A stretch of DNA of 64,000 nt from Persicimonas caeni (GTDB lineage: Bacteria; Myxococcota_A; Bradymonadia; Bradymonadales; Bradymonadaceae): positions 3,561,074-3,625,073 of the forward strand of contig NZ_CP041186.1 in NCBI RefSeq assembly GCF_006517175.1, read 5' to 3'. Both the position numbers and the translations under genes were made by a program. Of the stretch, positions 9,059 to 18,637 are shown in pieces (positions within the stretch are counted from its first letter, which is position 1; each line of letters begins with the position of its first letter). Under the pieces are notes generated by a model. The model had not been told where the DNA came from. It did no database searches and saw only the letters and a list, made by a program, of their open reading frames with translations.

Positions 9059-10327
9059 TCATTTCGCTGCGTCGATGGCGCGTTCCGAGCGCCGCAGAAA
9101 GTAAAAGGCGGCCGCCAACCCCGATGAATATGCCAATAAGGAAGTGATCGCAGCGCCTTTGATCTCCAACATCGGCAATAGGACGTATAATCCAGCCGCG
9201 GTAACCGCTAACGCCATAAACTCGCAGTACAGCGGGATCTGCGGGCGCCCTTGCCCTCGGGCGCCGTTATACAGGATCTGCTTCATGCCGAACACTGCCG
9301 AGGCCAAGCACATGATCTGTGCGGCCGGCACCGCCGGAGCGTACTCTTGGCCAAACATCAGCGGAAGCAAAAGCGGCATCGCCAAGGCGATGAGCACCGA
9401 TGAGAGGATGAGAAATGGAGAAGCCGTTTTCAAGCTTCGTCGGATCTTTTCGTGGCCCTCGGCGTCGCTGTTCGAGCGAGCGACATCGGAGATGATCACG
9501 CGCTGGAAGCCCATGCTCATCAGCTTGACAAACTGGGAGCTGCTGACGGCGACCTTGTAGAGGCCCAAGAGCCGCGGCGCCAGCAGCGCGGAAATGATCG
9601 CCTGATCGAGCTGGTAGTTCGCCTGGCCGGCCATGCTCGCCAAGAAGTTTCGGCTGCCGTACCACAACAGCTCCTTGAGCAAGCCGACGTCGAATTCGAA
9701 CCGTTCAATTGAACGCGCCACGACGCTGACCGCGCCTGTGGTCACCAGAATGTCGGCGATCAGATACGCATAGACGACGTAGTGGACGTGGACCAGATCG
9801 ACCACCCACAACGCCACGATGGAGCCCACGTAAAAGACCTGGCGGAAGACCCGCAGTATATTCCAGGGCTGAAAGCGCCCCTGACCCTGCAGTATAGCCA
9901 GAGCGTTGCCACCGAGGATGGCGAACGGCAACCAGGCGAAGAGCACTTGGGTCGCCAGCAGGGTGCTCGGGCTGTAGTCGTCGATGATGCTGGGGATAAC
10001 CAGCACCCCAATCAGTCCGGCGATGCCTCCCATGACCAGCGAAAGGGCGGTGATACCTGCGGCCAGCGCGCCGATTTGATCGCTGCGTCTTCCCGAGAAG
10101 TACACCACCGCGTGACGCATCCCGAAGTTGGCGAAGGTCTGGAAGAGGCCCGGCCACAGAAGCGCGGCGGTCAGCTCCCCCTTTCCCGCCGGCGCAAGTA
10201 GGCGAGCGGTGAGAATGCCGCTGACAAGGCCGAGGCCGGCCAGGCCGATGTCGGCCCCGGAAGTCAAGGCGACATTCTTCCAACGCTCCCACAAGCGCCT
10301 GAGGTTCGATGTCTGTGGTTGACCCAT
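9059..10327 (-). CDS. Wzx-type oligosaccharide flippase
   Basis: This 422-aa polytopic protein has about 12 membrane segments. The N-terminal GLAGLGLVSGILTARLLAPAGKGEL and the later GLYKVAVSSSQFVKL are typical of the MOP/MATE-like flippase superfamily (Polysacc_synt). It would flip undecaprenyl-diphosphate-linked repeat units to the periplasm for the Wzy polymerase two genes downstream. ATG at 10327 is the only reasonable start. Confidence 0.85.
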   Translation of the reverse strand: MGQPQTSNLRRLWERWKNVALTSGADIGLAGLGLVSGILTARLLAPAGKGELTAALLWPGLFQTFANFGMRHAVVYFSGRRSDQIGALAAGITALSLVMGGIAGLIGVLVIPSIIDDYSPSTLLATQVLFAWLPFAILGGNALAILQGQGRFQPWNILRVFRQVFYVGSIVALWVVDLVHVHYVVYAYLIADILVTTGAVSVVARSIERFEFDVGLLKELLWYGSRNFLASMAGQANYQLDQAIISALLAPRLLGLYKVAVSSSQFVKLMSMGFQRVIISDVARSNSDAEGHEKIRRSLKTASPFLILSSVLIALAMPLLLPLMFGQEYAPAVPAAQIMCLASAVFGMKQILYNGARGQGRPQIPLYCEFMALAVTAAGLYVLLPMLEIKGAAITSLLAYSSGLAAAFYFLRRSERAIDAAK

Positions 10328-10372
10328 CTAAGAAAACACAGCTCCGTGCAGAGATACCGAGCGCCGACGTGC

Positions 10373-11194
10373 CTACTCGAGCACAAGCTTCTCGATACGA
10401 CGCACAATTGGGCCGGGCAAGATCCCTCGAAAGCGCGCTGCTCGTAGCGCATAGGAGCTCGCCTTGGCCTTCAGACTACCGATTGTCTGCGCCAAGCTCG
10501 GCTCGATGAAGTCGTAACCGAAATCGGCCATTAGCTGCGGCTCGCGGCGCAGCACCCGGTTGATCCGGGCGATGTCGCGGCTGGTCAACCGCCGAATCTG
10601 AATAGGGTTGAGGTTTCGGATAATCGGCTCGTGTCCCATGAACGAGTGGTCGGAAGGCTCGTCGAGATCGAGGCACTCCAGCTCCGGCAAGAACTCCAGG
10701 ATGCGATCGCGGATCGCCGCCGGATCCTCGGCGAACTCCTCGTAGGTGAAGAAGAGGATGTGGTCGAGTTCGGCCTTGTTGCGCGTCTGTGCTTGGGCGC
10801 ACTGCAACCAGAACTCAGCGGCGCTGGCCACGTCCATGTCATTGTCCGGCCGGCGGGCCACCCCCTCGCAGAAGGCGTAGGGATTGCGAATCATGCCGAT
10901 GAAGTATGCCGGCTCGAAGTGCTCCTGAATTGCGGCCGCACGAAGCAGGTTGGGCGGGCTCTTCTCGAGCAGAAACTCTTTGCTCGAATCCCATTCCTTC
11001 TCCCACTCCAGTCGAACGCGCTCCCACGGGATCTCGTAGTCGGGGTCCCAGTGACGCCCGCGCATGACTTCGCGAACCGAGTCCATGTGCTGACCCTCTG
11101 CGGGTAGTGAAGAGGCGTGGGGCGAAGAGCCGACCAGTTGCCAGAGGATGGTCGAGCCTGAAAACGGCGTTGATAAGATGAAGAGGAAAGACAT
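10373..11194 (-). CDS. Sulfotransferase family protein (1 of 6)
   Basis: This 273-aa protein begins MSFLFILSTPFSGSTILWQL. STPFSGST (residues 8-15) is the 5'-phosphosulfate-binding loop of PAPS-dependent sulfotransferases. The 3'-phosphate-binding region appears as YFIGMIRNPYAFCEG, with the conserved Arg. It would transfer sulfate from PAPS to a glycan hydroxyl. The start at 11194 is preferred over a TTG two codons earlier because GAAGCGAG lies just upstream. The loop lacks the usual Arg (PFSGST rather than PRSGST), as in several stf-like bacterial families. Confidence 0.75.
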   Translation of the reverse strand: MSFLFILSTPFSGSTILWQLVGSSPHASSLPAEGQHMDSVREVMRGRHWDPDYEIPWERVRLEWEKEWDSSKEFLLEKSPPNLLRAAAIQEHFEPAYFIGMIRNPYAFCEGVARRPDNDMDVASAAEFWLQCAQAQTRNKAELDHILFFTYEEFAEDPAAIRDRILEFLPELECLDLDEPSDHSFMGHEPIIRNLNPIQIRRLTSRDIARINRVLRREPQLMADFGYDFIEPSLAQTIGSLKAKASSYALRAARFRGILPGPIVRRIEKLVLE

Positions 11195-11232
11195 CGACAA
11201 CTCGCTTCAATTCAATGGTGTGATGTGTGCCC

Positions 11233-12270
11233 TCAGGCCCGGGTAGATGCACTGTGGGGAATCACCCAGCGCAGATAGTCGGACCATGACGGCAGATCTT
11301 TGAGAAAGAGGTCGCCCGCCGACGGGTGGCGAACCCGCCATAAGGCGTTGAGCAGTTGGTTGACCCCGCGAAAGGGCAGGGTGAGCGCCTGAGCACGCAA
11401 GCGGGTGCGCGCTGAGGTCGGCCGGTAGTCGTACCCCAATTGCGCCAGCAGCGGCTCGAGGCGCGCCTGCGTCTCGGCGCGCAGCTCGATGGTGCGCGCT
11501 GATGGCTGCGGGCGGATCTTTTGCCAGCCCTTGTAGTGGACCCAGCCAATGGCTTGCGCGACTTCGGGGTCGACGTCGCCGAGCATCGCCTCATCGAAGT
11601 CGACCTGAAGGAAGCTGCATACCCGCGCGAGCTGAGTCGGCGGGTCATCCAGAAGCTCTTCATAGCGCACCTCGATCAAGTTCGCTGGGGGCACCTGTTG
11701 CTTCTGCTGCTCGTAGACACGCTGGTAATGGCGCACGACTTCGGCGTTAACCAACTCGTCGTCGCTAGCGTGAGGAAAACTCGGGTTGCTCAACGACACG
11801 ACCGAGTGTCGGGGATCTCGGTATACATAGATAATCCTCGCCTGCGGGAAGGCCTCGACGATGCTGGCCATGCGCGCGACATTCTGGGGGGTCTTATCGC
11901 CCCAACGCGAGGCGCCTGGCTTGGCCTTGCGCATCTGCAGCCGCATAAACGCGTCGAGAAGGTCGGGCCAGCACGGCTCGACTTGGCCGAGCACATCGAG
12001 AACTTCGTCGCGCGGCAGCGAAATGCAGGACTGCTGCTCCAACCAAGGGGCCAAGCCTTGCAGCGCGACATCGGCAAAACTCTCGCGTGGATCGGCGCCG
12101 CTGTCGACGTGTTCACTCCAGGTAGTTTGCAGCGAATAGAAGGTCGACTGTTCGAAGAAGACGGCGAAGTCGGGATGCTTGTCGAGCAAACATCCCATCA
12201 ACGTATTGCCGCTGCGGGGGCAGCCGACGACGAATACCGGCCGGCGGTTTGTAGGCGCTGAATTACTCAT
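11233..12270 (-). CDS. Sulfotransferase family protein (2 of 6)
   Basis: This 345-aa protein carries a textbook PAPS 5'-loop, VVGCPRSGNT (14-23), and the 3'-loop RIIYVYRDPRHSVVSLSNP. Later it has LIEVRYEELLDDP, a conserved segment of Sulfotransfer_1/3 families. The ATG at 12270 is chosen; the open frame continues upstream only as antisense-like sequence. It lies 38 bases upstream of the preceding sulfotransferase gene. Product: O-sulfation of the locus glycan (inferred acceptor). Confidence 0.85.
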   Translation of the reverse strand: MSNSAPTNRRPVFVVGCPRSGNTLMGCLLDKHPDFAVFFEQSTFYSLQTTWSEHVDSGADPRESFADVALQGLAPWLEQQSCISLPRDEVLDVLGQVEPCWPDLLDAFMRLQMRKAKPGASRWGDKTPQNVARMASIVEAFPQARIIYVYRDPRHSVVSLSNPSFPHASDDELVNAEVVRHYQRVYEQQKQQVPPANLIEVRYEELLDDPPTQLARVCSFLQVDFDEAMLGDVDPEVAQAIGWVHYKGWQKIRPQPSARTIELRAETQARLEPLLAQLGYDYRPTSARTRLRAQALTLPFRGVNQLLNALWRVRHPSAGDLFLKDLPSWSDYLRWVIPHSASTRA

Positions 12271-12313
12271 TGAGTACCATGATCGAGACTGCTGAATGAT
12301 GAGGAGCGCCCGC

Positions 12314-13279
12314 TCAGCGGGAGCGCCGGGGCTCTCGCCACCCCAGGGGCATCTGTCCCAGCTTGCGATAGAGGTTGCGAACCAGGCCAATCGAGGCCCA
12401 CTCGTACTCACTGGCGCCCTCAGCGCTGGTCTCGAGCATGCGCTTTTGGCGGCGGACCACCGCATAGGTCAACCACTTGAAGATGTCGGCGCTGAGCCGC
12501 CCGCGGAACCTCCACCAAGCCAGCGCACCACGCAGGGTGCTTAAGTCGTAGTAATCCAGATGGTTGGCAGCGTGGATCTCGTAGAGCATGCGCTGACGAA
12601 ACCACGAAAACTCGCTGTAAGATTCCGGATAATCCTCCGGCCGCTCCTGGCGCACCGAGATGAGCGGCTCGGGAACATAGCCCACGGCCCAGCGCGCGGC
12701 CAAGCGCATCCAAAGGTCGACATCGGCGAGCAGGTTGAACTGCGTGTGCATCCCACCGACCGCATCCCAGCACGACCGCCGGATCAGTGCGGTACCGCGC
12801 ACCGGGCAGCCCCAGCCGCTGAACAGGCGCCCCTCGAGGAACTGCCGACCGTCGACGCGCTCAGCGTACGGATGGACGTGGACCTCATCGGTATCCTCGA
12901 AGCCGTAGGCGTTGAACACAAAAGCGACGTCGGGGTGGCGCTCGGCGACATCAACCCACCGTTCGAGCAGATCGGTACGATAGATATCATCGTGATGGAG
13001 CAACGCGATATACGGCCGGTCGGACTGCTCGACCGCATAGTTGGCGTTGCCGGGCATGCCACGGTTTTCGGGCGGTTGCACCGCGCGGACGCGCTCGTCA
13101 CCGGCGGCTATCTGCTGGACCAACTCCCAGGTGCCGTCGGTCGAGCAGTCGTCGCTGACGATGATCTCGAAGCCGTCGACCGACTGGTCCATGATCGAGG
13201 CGAGAGTCTCCTCGATCATGTGAACGTGGTTGTAAGTCAGCAGACAAACGGAGATCTTTTCTTCGGAGTTGATGCTCAT
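12314..13279 (-). CDS. GT2 family glycosyltransferase
   Basis: This 321-aa protein has a GT-A fold. It shows VCLLTYNHVHMIEETLASIM near the N-terminus, the nucleotide-binding IIVSDDCSTDGTWE, the DxD region ALLHHDDIY, and a later ADVDLWMRLAARW. These are hallmarks of inverting family 2 glycosyltransferases. The start at 13279 (MSINSEEKIS) fits the family N-terminus better than the longer open frame. Specificity cannot be told. Confidence 0.85.
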   Translation of the reverse strand: MSINSEEKISVCLLTYNHVHMIEETLASIMDQSVDGFEIIVSDDCSTDGTWELVQQIAAGDERVRAVQPPENRGMPGNANYAVEQSDRPYIALLHHDDIYRTDLLERWVDVAERHPDVAFVFNAYGFEDTDEVHVHPYAERVDGRQFLEGRLFSGWGCPVRGTALIRRSCWDAVGGMHTQFNLLADVDLWMRLAARWAVGYVPEPLISVRQERPEDYPESYSEFSWFRQRMLYEIHAANHLDYYDLSTLRGALAWWRFRGRLSADIFKWLTYAVVRRQKRMLETSAEGASEYEWASIGLVRNLYRKLGQMPLGWREPRRSR

Positions 13280-13295
13280 ATCCAATACGACGGAT

Positions 13296-14126
13296 CTAGA
13301 GGAGCCGGAGGTCACGGACAGGAACATCACCTCGGCTCAAACGCCGCTCGCTCATGCCCACATACATCGCCGGCCGCGTAGAGCACGAATCGTAGCGATA
13401 GTCATAGTCAAAGTTCCCGAGAAAGCCGTTAAAGAGTCGAAACAGCCGGTAGGGCTTGTCCTCCAGAAGTTCCACGGCCTCGTGGAGATAGCGCCGGCTG
13501 GCGATCCACCCGCTACCAAACTCGAACATGAATACGTCGACACGTTCCTGTTCGAGAATCTCGGTTGCACCTTCTAAAACGTGGAGGTCGAAGCCCTCAG
13601 CGTCAATCTTGAGGAAGTTGATATGCTCGATGCCCTGTCGCTCGCAGTAGCGATCGAGAGTCGTTACCTCGACCGCGTACGGCTCAGCGCAATCCTTCAC
13701 CGATTGCTCGACACGTTGCGCGAGGCTGTTGCACTCGTTGGCGTAGTCGAAGAAGGTCGCCTGCCCCTCGCTATTCGACAGCGCCAGAGACTCAAAGGTG
13801 ATACGCTTATTCCCCTCAAGTTCCGCGTCGAAGAACTTGCGGGCTGCTTGGGACGGATCAAAGGCGATAACGCGGGCGCTCGGCTGTCGCTGCAGCACAG
13901 CCTGAGTGAACTCCCCCCGAAAAAAGCCCACATCCATGACCACTCCGCGAGGCTCGACGAAGTTGACGATCCACTTTTCACCATTACTCTCGCGCATCAG
14001 CGAGAAGTTGCGGATCACCGTGTCGAAGCGAACCTCCAGTGCCGAAGCGATGGACGCCAGCCGTTCGCCAAGCGGCGACCAGAAAAGACGCTGCGCCAAG
14101 AGATGTCGTTGCTTCTGAGACAACAT
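13296..14126 (-). CDS. FkbM-family methyltransferase (1)
   Basis: This 276-aa SAM-dependent methyltransferase has VMDVGFFRGEFTQAVL as the SAM-binding glycine motif, VIAFDPSQAA as the acidic ribose-binding strand, and LKIDAEGFDLHVLEGA, the diagnostic FkbM signature. FkbM enzymes O-methylate sugars or polyketides; here a sugar hydroxyl is the likely target. The ATG at 14126 is preceded by GGAGAGAAA, which decides the start although the frame is open to 14486. Confidence 0.86.
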   Translation of the reverse strand: MLSQKQRHLLAQRLFWSPLGERLASIASALEVRFDTVIRNFSLMRESNGEKWIVNFVEPRGVVMDVGFFRGEFTQAVLQRQPSARVIAFDPSQAARKFFDAELEGNKRITFESLALSNSEGQATFFDYANECNSLAQRVEQSVKDCAEPYAVEVTTLDRYCERQGIEHINFLKIDAEGFDLHVLEGATEILEQERVDVFMFEFGSGWIASRRYLHEAVELLEDKPYRLFRLFNGFLGNFDYDYRYDSCSTRPAMYVGMSERRLSRGDVPVRDLRLL

Positions 14127-14178
14127 TTTCTCTCCATGCCGTGTGTTAATATGTCGGAGCCCCGGGTGGCTCGCGGTC

Positions 14179-15069
14179 CTAGTGGCTCGCCCCGTAGCCG
14201 AACGCATCCAGGCGCTCGCGTACACCATCAGCAAACGCAACGGCGTCCGCATCGTCGGTGAACGCAAACGCACGTCCGGCGCGCACATTGCTGGCAACCC
14301 CGCGGATGTCCTGGGCCGATGCGTCGAGCGAACAAAACTCGCATAGCCGCTCGAGTTGCTGGGCGGGCTCGGCCAAAAAGTCCTCGTACTGGATCTCGAT
14401 GGCCCGATCATCGAGCCCGGCCAGATTTTGCTGGGCGCGGTGCATATAAGCCTCCCACAGCGAGAAGCCCCCTTCGAGCGACGCACACCGCAGTGATCCG
14501 CCGAAGCCGGACTGCTTCTGCCTCAGCCAGTAGATCGGTGCGAATTTTCCGCGCATGCGCTCATAAGTTGCTCGACCGGCCGCAAACTTCTTGTCGCGAC
14601 GTGTCTGGAGGCTGCGCGCGACGTCAACTCCATGGCGGTGGATATGCACCATTCGCGCCTCGGGGAATACCTCGAGCCAGAGCGGAAGGGTAAAGGTATT
14701 GCGAGGATCTTTCCAACCCCATGGAAAGTCCCACGAGGAGGGGGTCGGCTCGCGCAGGTATCGCTGCCAGCCGATGTAGCTCCCCAGACGCGGCGTGCGC
14801 AACAGGTAGCGCAGATAATCGACCGCAAGTTCACGCTCTTGATCGAACTCCAACAAATAATCAAACGGCTCGGGGATATCCCAGCGGGCGCCGGCCTGTC
14901 TCAACAACCAACCGTTGAGCTCCAGAAAGAACATCGCCTCGTTGTTGGCGTCTTTCTGCTCTCCCACAAACAGTCCCAGCTGCTCGAGCATCCGGCAGAT
15001 CATACTGGTGCCCGACCGGTGCATGCCGAGGATGATGATAGGTGGGCGAGTTGTCCGAGAGTTGGTCAT
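14179..15069 (-). CDS. Sulfotransferase family protein (3 of 6)
   Basis: This 296-aa protein has PAPS-binding loop IIILGMHRSGTSM (11-23) and 3'-phosphate loop RMVHIHRHGVDVARSLQ. A later ALEIQYEDFLAEP-like segment (RAIEIQYEDFLAEP) fits Sulfotransfer_3-type enzymes. A GGAG lies ten bases upstream of the ATG. It is flanked by an FkbM methyltransferase and rmlD, so it is probably another decorating enzyme of the same polysaccharide. Confidence 0.85.
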   Translation of the reverse strand: MTNSRTTRPPIIILGMHRSGTSMICRMLEQLGLFVGEQKDANNEAMFFLELNGWLLRQAGARWDIPEPFDYLLEFDQERELAVDYLRYLLRTPRLGSYIGWQRYLREPTPSSWDFPWGWKDPRNTFTLPLWLEVFPEARMVHIHRHGVDVARSLQTRRDKKFAAGRATYERMRGKFAPIYWLRQKQSGFGGSLRCASLEGGFSLWEAYMHRAQQNLAGLDDRAIEIQYEDFLAEPAQQLERLCEFCSLDASAQDIRGVASNVRAGRAFAFTDDADAVAFADGVRERLDAFGYGASH

Positions 15070-15087
15070 TGAAGAGAGCTCCTCGTT

Positions 15088-16014
15088 CTATTCAGTAGAC
15101 ACGGCCGAGCGCCGATAGGCCCGACAGTCGCTAGCATCCTGGGCGACCATCTGAAGCGCGCTGCTCCACTCGGGAAGCCGCACCGCAAACACATCGCGCA
15201 GCCTGCGACAGTCCAACACCGAAAACGGCGGTCGTTGTGCAGAAGTGGGATACTCCGACGAGGGGATCGGCTCGACATCGGGGCGGTCGTCGGGCTGATC
15301 GATGAACGCCTCGAAGATCGCCCGAGCGAATCCGCACCAACTGGTCTGCCCGGCGCACGTCAGGTGATAGGTACCCGCGCGCGCGCTCGGCTCATCGTCG
15401 GTCAACCAGCGTGCCAATACCACCGCGGTTGTCTCAGCGATAGTACGGCACCAGGTAGGCGCGCCGATCTGATCGTCGACTACGCGCAGCTCCGGATGGG
15501 TCTTCGCCAGACGCAACATCGTACGGAGAAAGTTCTGGCGGCGAAGCCCGTAGACCCAGCTCGTGCGCAGAATCAGGTGCGCGGCGTGCCGCTCACGAAT
15601 GGCCTCCTCACCAGCGAGCTTGGTGCGGCCGTACGTATTGACCGGCTTGGTTGCGTCGTCTTCGGTATACGGGCGATTGGCGGTGCCGTCGAATACATAG
15701 TCGGTTGAATAATGAACCAACGGGGCGCCGAGAGCGGCAGCTTCCTCAGCCAAGATGCCCGGAGCGACCGCATTGACCATCCGAGCGAGTTCGGTCTCCT
15801 CCTCGGCCTTGTCGACAGCAGTGTACGCCGCCGCATTGACCAACAGCGAAGGCTGGGTGTTGCGGATGAGCGCACGGACCGCATCAGAGTCAGTGAGATC
15901 GGCGTGCTCGCGGTCGGCAGCGACCACCTCTCCAAGCGGCCCGAGCACGCGCTGCAGCTCTCGGCCTACTTGGCCGCGGGCGCCGAACAGCAGGATGTGA
16001 CGCGGGTGGGTCAT
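15088..16014 (-). CDS. rmlD: dTDP-4-dehydrorhamnose reductase
   Basis: This 308-aa SDR enzyme catalyses the last step of dTDP-L-rhamnose synthesis, NAD(P)H reduction of the 4-keto sugar. Visible signs are the Rossmann motif FGARGQVGREL (10-20), VNAAAYTAVDKAE, the YSTDYVFDG catalytic region and YGRTKLAGE with the Tyr-x3-Lys pair. The other three pathway genes (rmlC, rmlB, rmlA) lie at 18.1-20.8 kb. Its ATG overlaps the stop of the preceding FkbM gene (ATGA). Confidence 0.93.
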   Translation of the reverse strand: MTHPRHILLFGARGQVGRELQRVLGPLGEVVAADREHADLTDSDAVRALIRNTQPSLLVNAAAYTAVDKAEEETELARMVNAVAPGILAEEAAALGAPLVHYSTDYVFDGTANRPYTEDDATKPVNTYGRTKLAGEEAIRERHAAHLILRTSWVYGLRRQNFLRTMLRLAKTHPELRVVDDQIGAPTWCRTIAETTAVVLARWLTDDEPSARAGTYHLTCAGQTSWCGFARAIFEAFIDQPDDRPDVEPIPSSEYPTSAQRPPFSVLDCRRLRDVFAVRLPEWSSALQMVAQDASDCRAYRRSAVSTE

Positions 16015-16838
16015 TGCCTCTTCTCACTCTTGTCGGCGCTGAAGACACACACCGGCCCGCGACGAGCGTCGAGAGCGAAGCCGAGATCGGTGATGGTAGC
16101 AACGAGGTCGTCAATGCCTACAGCTGTGCCGGCTAGCTGTGTCTCGTGCAGCTCGATGACGATTTGCCGACACCGATCACGCAAAATCTCCGCGTCCTGA
16201 TCGAGGAGCTGAGCTTCGGCCCCCTCGATGTCGGAAACGAGCACGAACTCATCTATTTGCTTCTCTTCGACCAGACCGCCTAGCGTGGTGGCACCGACCT
16301 CGACAACATCCTGCGACGTATCCTCGGCGAGCCGACCCGACACATTGGCCGGGCTGCGGGCGAACCTGACTAGGCCATCAGCATCAGGGTGGTAACTCAC
16401 GGCACGGTTGAGCACTTCGAAGCTCGCCTTCGGGTGGTTGCTGCGTAAGTTATTGTCGGCGATCGTCGCCAGCTCCGGGTCGGCCTCCACCACGAACAGT
16501 CGTCGATGAGGGGCGAGCCGGCGTCGAATATGGCAGGAGACCACGCCAATGCTTCCCCCGACTTCAACCACGTCGAGATCGGCTCGAAGCTGCGAGCGAA
16601 TGAACCGAATTTCGCTGCCCTCGTACAGCCGCCAGAAGACCGACGCCTTTGTCGGCCCGTCGATGCGCGGACTGGATGTGTCGATGTGGCAGTCCCAACT
16701 CGGGATCCGATCGTTGAAGATCGCTCCAACCAAGTTACCTACCAAATCGCTGCACATCCGCCGCGCCACGGCGGTCTTGAGGTCTAGCGGGATAAAGTCA
16801 CGAAGACTCATGGCTTGTACAGATGGGGGGAAACTCAT
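16011..16838 (-). CDS. FkbM-family methyltransferase (2)
   Basis: This 275-aa protein has the SAM motif VVEVGGSIGVVSCHI, the acidic strand LFVVEADPEL, a TLGGLVEE segment and the FkbM-type LVSDIEGAEAQLL. It is distinct from the FkbM protein at 13.3 kb. The start at 16838 is chosen because ATG and the previous gene's TAA overlap (TAATG); an in-frame Met nine codons later (16811) is a possible alternative. Likely a sugar O-methyltransferase. Confidence 0.78.
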   Translation of the reverse strand: MSFPPSVQAMSLRDFIPLDLKTAVARRMCSDLVGNLVGAIFNDRIPSWDCHIDTSSPRIDGPTKASVFWRLYEGSEIRFIRSQLRADLDVVEVGGSIGVVSCHIRRRLAPHRRLFVVEADPELATIADNNLRSNHPKASFEVLNRAVSYHPDADGLVRFARSPANVSGRLAEDTSQDVVEVGATTLGGLVEEKQIDEFVLVSDIEGAEAQLLDQDAEILRDRCRQIVIELHETQLAGTAVGIDDLVATITDLGFALDARRGPVCVFSADKSEKRQ

Positions 16839-18019
16839 TAAAGCACACCCACGGCACGCAACGCGGCGCGCAGGCTTCCGCCATGCGCGAGCTCTTGGTG
16901 GAATTGGGCGAAGCGGCGCGATGCCCCACCAAACTCGGCGCACATCTCGGGGTTGGCGGCGAGGACCGCGAGCTTCTGACTCAGCGCTTCGGGCTCGCCG
17001 CACTCGTAGACGAAGCCGTTGTGACCGGGCCGCACATCATCGGTAGGCCCATAGCTGCCACAACGGTCACTGATGACAGCCGCGCACCCCATAAAGATCG
17101 CCTCGCTGATGGCCAGTGAGTGTGGCTCGTGGGAAGCCGTGTGCACGTATACATCGGTCGCCGCGTAGAACTTGGGCAGCTCGGTGGGCTGGACAAATCC
17201 GGTGAAGATGACGCCCTCTGCCTGCGACCTGTCCACCATCTCGCGCAGCTCGTCTTCGGTCGGCCCCGAGCCAATGATCAGCGTGGTTGTCTTCGGATGG
17301 TTGCGCCGCAGGATCTGTTGTGCGTGGATGAGATCTTGTTGGCGCTTCCAGTCGACCAGCTTGCCGACGACGCTGACCACCATGTGGTCGTTGGGGATGC
17401 CGTACTCGGCGCGCAATTCGGAGCGCATCTCGGCACGCGACTCGAAAGCCTTTTGAAAGTAGTCCCGGTCGATGGGAAAGAAGGTGCGGAAGAACTGCTG
17501 TGGGGGAACCCCATAGGCCCGGTAATAGTCCTCATTGGCATCGCCGACGGTCAGAAAGCCGTCGACCTGCTCGAAGAGCTTGGGCAAGGCCAGCTTCTTG
17601 AGCGCCTCCTTATACATCGGGCGCTCGGTGCGGTCCTCACTATCGGAAATCATCAAAACCCGCTGGCAATGCTTGCTGCCCCAACGAAGCGCGCGGCGCT
17701 GTAACTTCTGGATGTAGCCATAAACGATCACCACGTCCGGACCGTACGCGGCGAGCCTCGTCTCCAACTCGGGAGCGTCCAAGCTCGGCGACGGAGAGAT
17801 GGCCTCGCCGTCGTTCAAGAAGACGTGCGGGAAGTTGAGCTCGAGGCCCTCCCACTTGATCTCTTGGCCGAAATTTTCGTCTTGGTAGGCCTCCATCCCT
17901 GCCGTCGAAGCAAAGAACACCTGCAAATCCCACTCCTCACTCTCACTCCAACTCGCATACTGCGGGCAGAAGTGTTGGATCGGGTGAGAGACAACGACGG
18001 CGATGCGGGGTTTGGTCAT
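16838..18019 (-). CDS. GT4-type glycosyltransferase
   Basis: This 393-aa GT-B protein starts with MTKPRIAVVVSHPIQHFCPQ, typical of a subgroup of family 4 enzymes. It continues to a donor-binding half with MVVSVVGKLVDWKRQQDLI, LIIGSGPTEDEL and VYVHTASHEPHSLAISEAI (the E-x7-E-like region). The longer open frame to 18055 starts at TTG and adds residues unlike the family, so the ATG at 18019 is preferred. It is coupled to the FkbM gene by the TAATG overlap. Confidence 0.83.
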   Translation of the reverse strand: MTKPRIAVVVSHPIQHFCPQYASWSESEEWDLQVFFASTAGMEAYQDENFGQEIKWEGLELNFPHVFLNDGEAISPSPSLDAPELETRLAAYGPDVVIVYGYIQKLQRRALRWGSKHCQRVLMISDSEDRTERPMYKEALKKLALPKLFEQVDGFLTVGDANEDYYRAYGVPPQQFFRTFFPIDRDYFQKAFESRAEMRSELRAEYGIPNDHMVVSVVGKLVDWKRQQDLIHAQQILRRNHPKTTTLIIGSGPTEDELREMVDRSQAEGVIFTGFVQPTELPKFYAATDVYVHTASHEPHSLAISEAIFMGCAAVISDRCGSYGPTDDVRPGHNGFVYECGEPEALSQKLAVLAANPEMCAEFGGASRRFAQFHQELAHGGSLRAALRAVGVL

Positions 18020-18091
18020 GGGTCTACTTCGGAGTCGGTCGCATAACTGCAGCAAGTCGATGATACTTGCAACTACCCGGTGGTCTCGAAT

Positions 18092-18637
18092 TCAGAACAG
18101 CGCATCCTCGGGCACATCGGCCAGCAACGGCGCCTGCGCATCCTTGGCCGACAGGACTGGTTCGTCAACTGGCCAGTCGATATCCAACTCGGGATCGTCC
18201 CAGCGCACCGATCGCTCGGCGTCGGGGTTGTAAAGGTCGGTGCACTTGTAGTGGAAGTAGGCGTATTCGCCGGTGACCACAAATCCGTGGGCGAAGCCGG
18301 GAGGTACGTAAAACTGGCGGCGATTATCCCCGGAGAGGAGCACGCCGTACCACTGCTTGAAGGTCGGCGAGTCTTGTCGAAGGTCGACGGCGACGTCGAA
18401 GACCTCCCCATCGATCACACTGACCAGCTTTCCCTGGGCACTCGGGTTTTGGAAATGCAGCCCTCGCAGCACCCCGCGCTCAGAGAACGACAGGTTGTCC
18501 TGAACAAATTCCTCGTTGAGGCCAGCTTCGGCATAACGCTCGCGATTGTAGCTCTCCATGAACCAGCCACGATCGTCGCCAAAACGACGTAGCTCGATGA
18601 TCAACAACCCCTGCAGGGGGGTCTTTTGGACGATCAT
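18092..18637 (-). CDS. rmlC: dTDP-4-dehydrorhamnose 3,5-epimerase
   Basis: This 181-aa protein has the usual RmlC length. The cupin epimerase features are present: DDRGWFMESYN near residue 21, FVQDNLSFSERGVLRGLHFQ with the catalytic His, and KLVSVIDGEVFDVAVDLR. It converts dTDP-4-keto-6-deoxyglucose to the rhamno form, between RmlB and RmlD. It is divergent from rmlB across a 230-bp intergenic region, which probably holds promoters for both directions. Confidence 0.93.
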   Translation of the reverse strand: MIVQKTPLQGLLIIELRRFGDDRGWFMESYNRERYAEAGLNEEFVQDNLSFSERGVLRGLHFQNPSAQGKLVSVIDGEVFDVAVDLRQDSPTFKQWYGVLLSGDNRRQFYVPPGFAHGFVVTGEYAYFHYKCTDLYNPDAERSVRWDDPELDIDWPVDEPVLSAKDAQAPLLADVPEDALF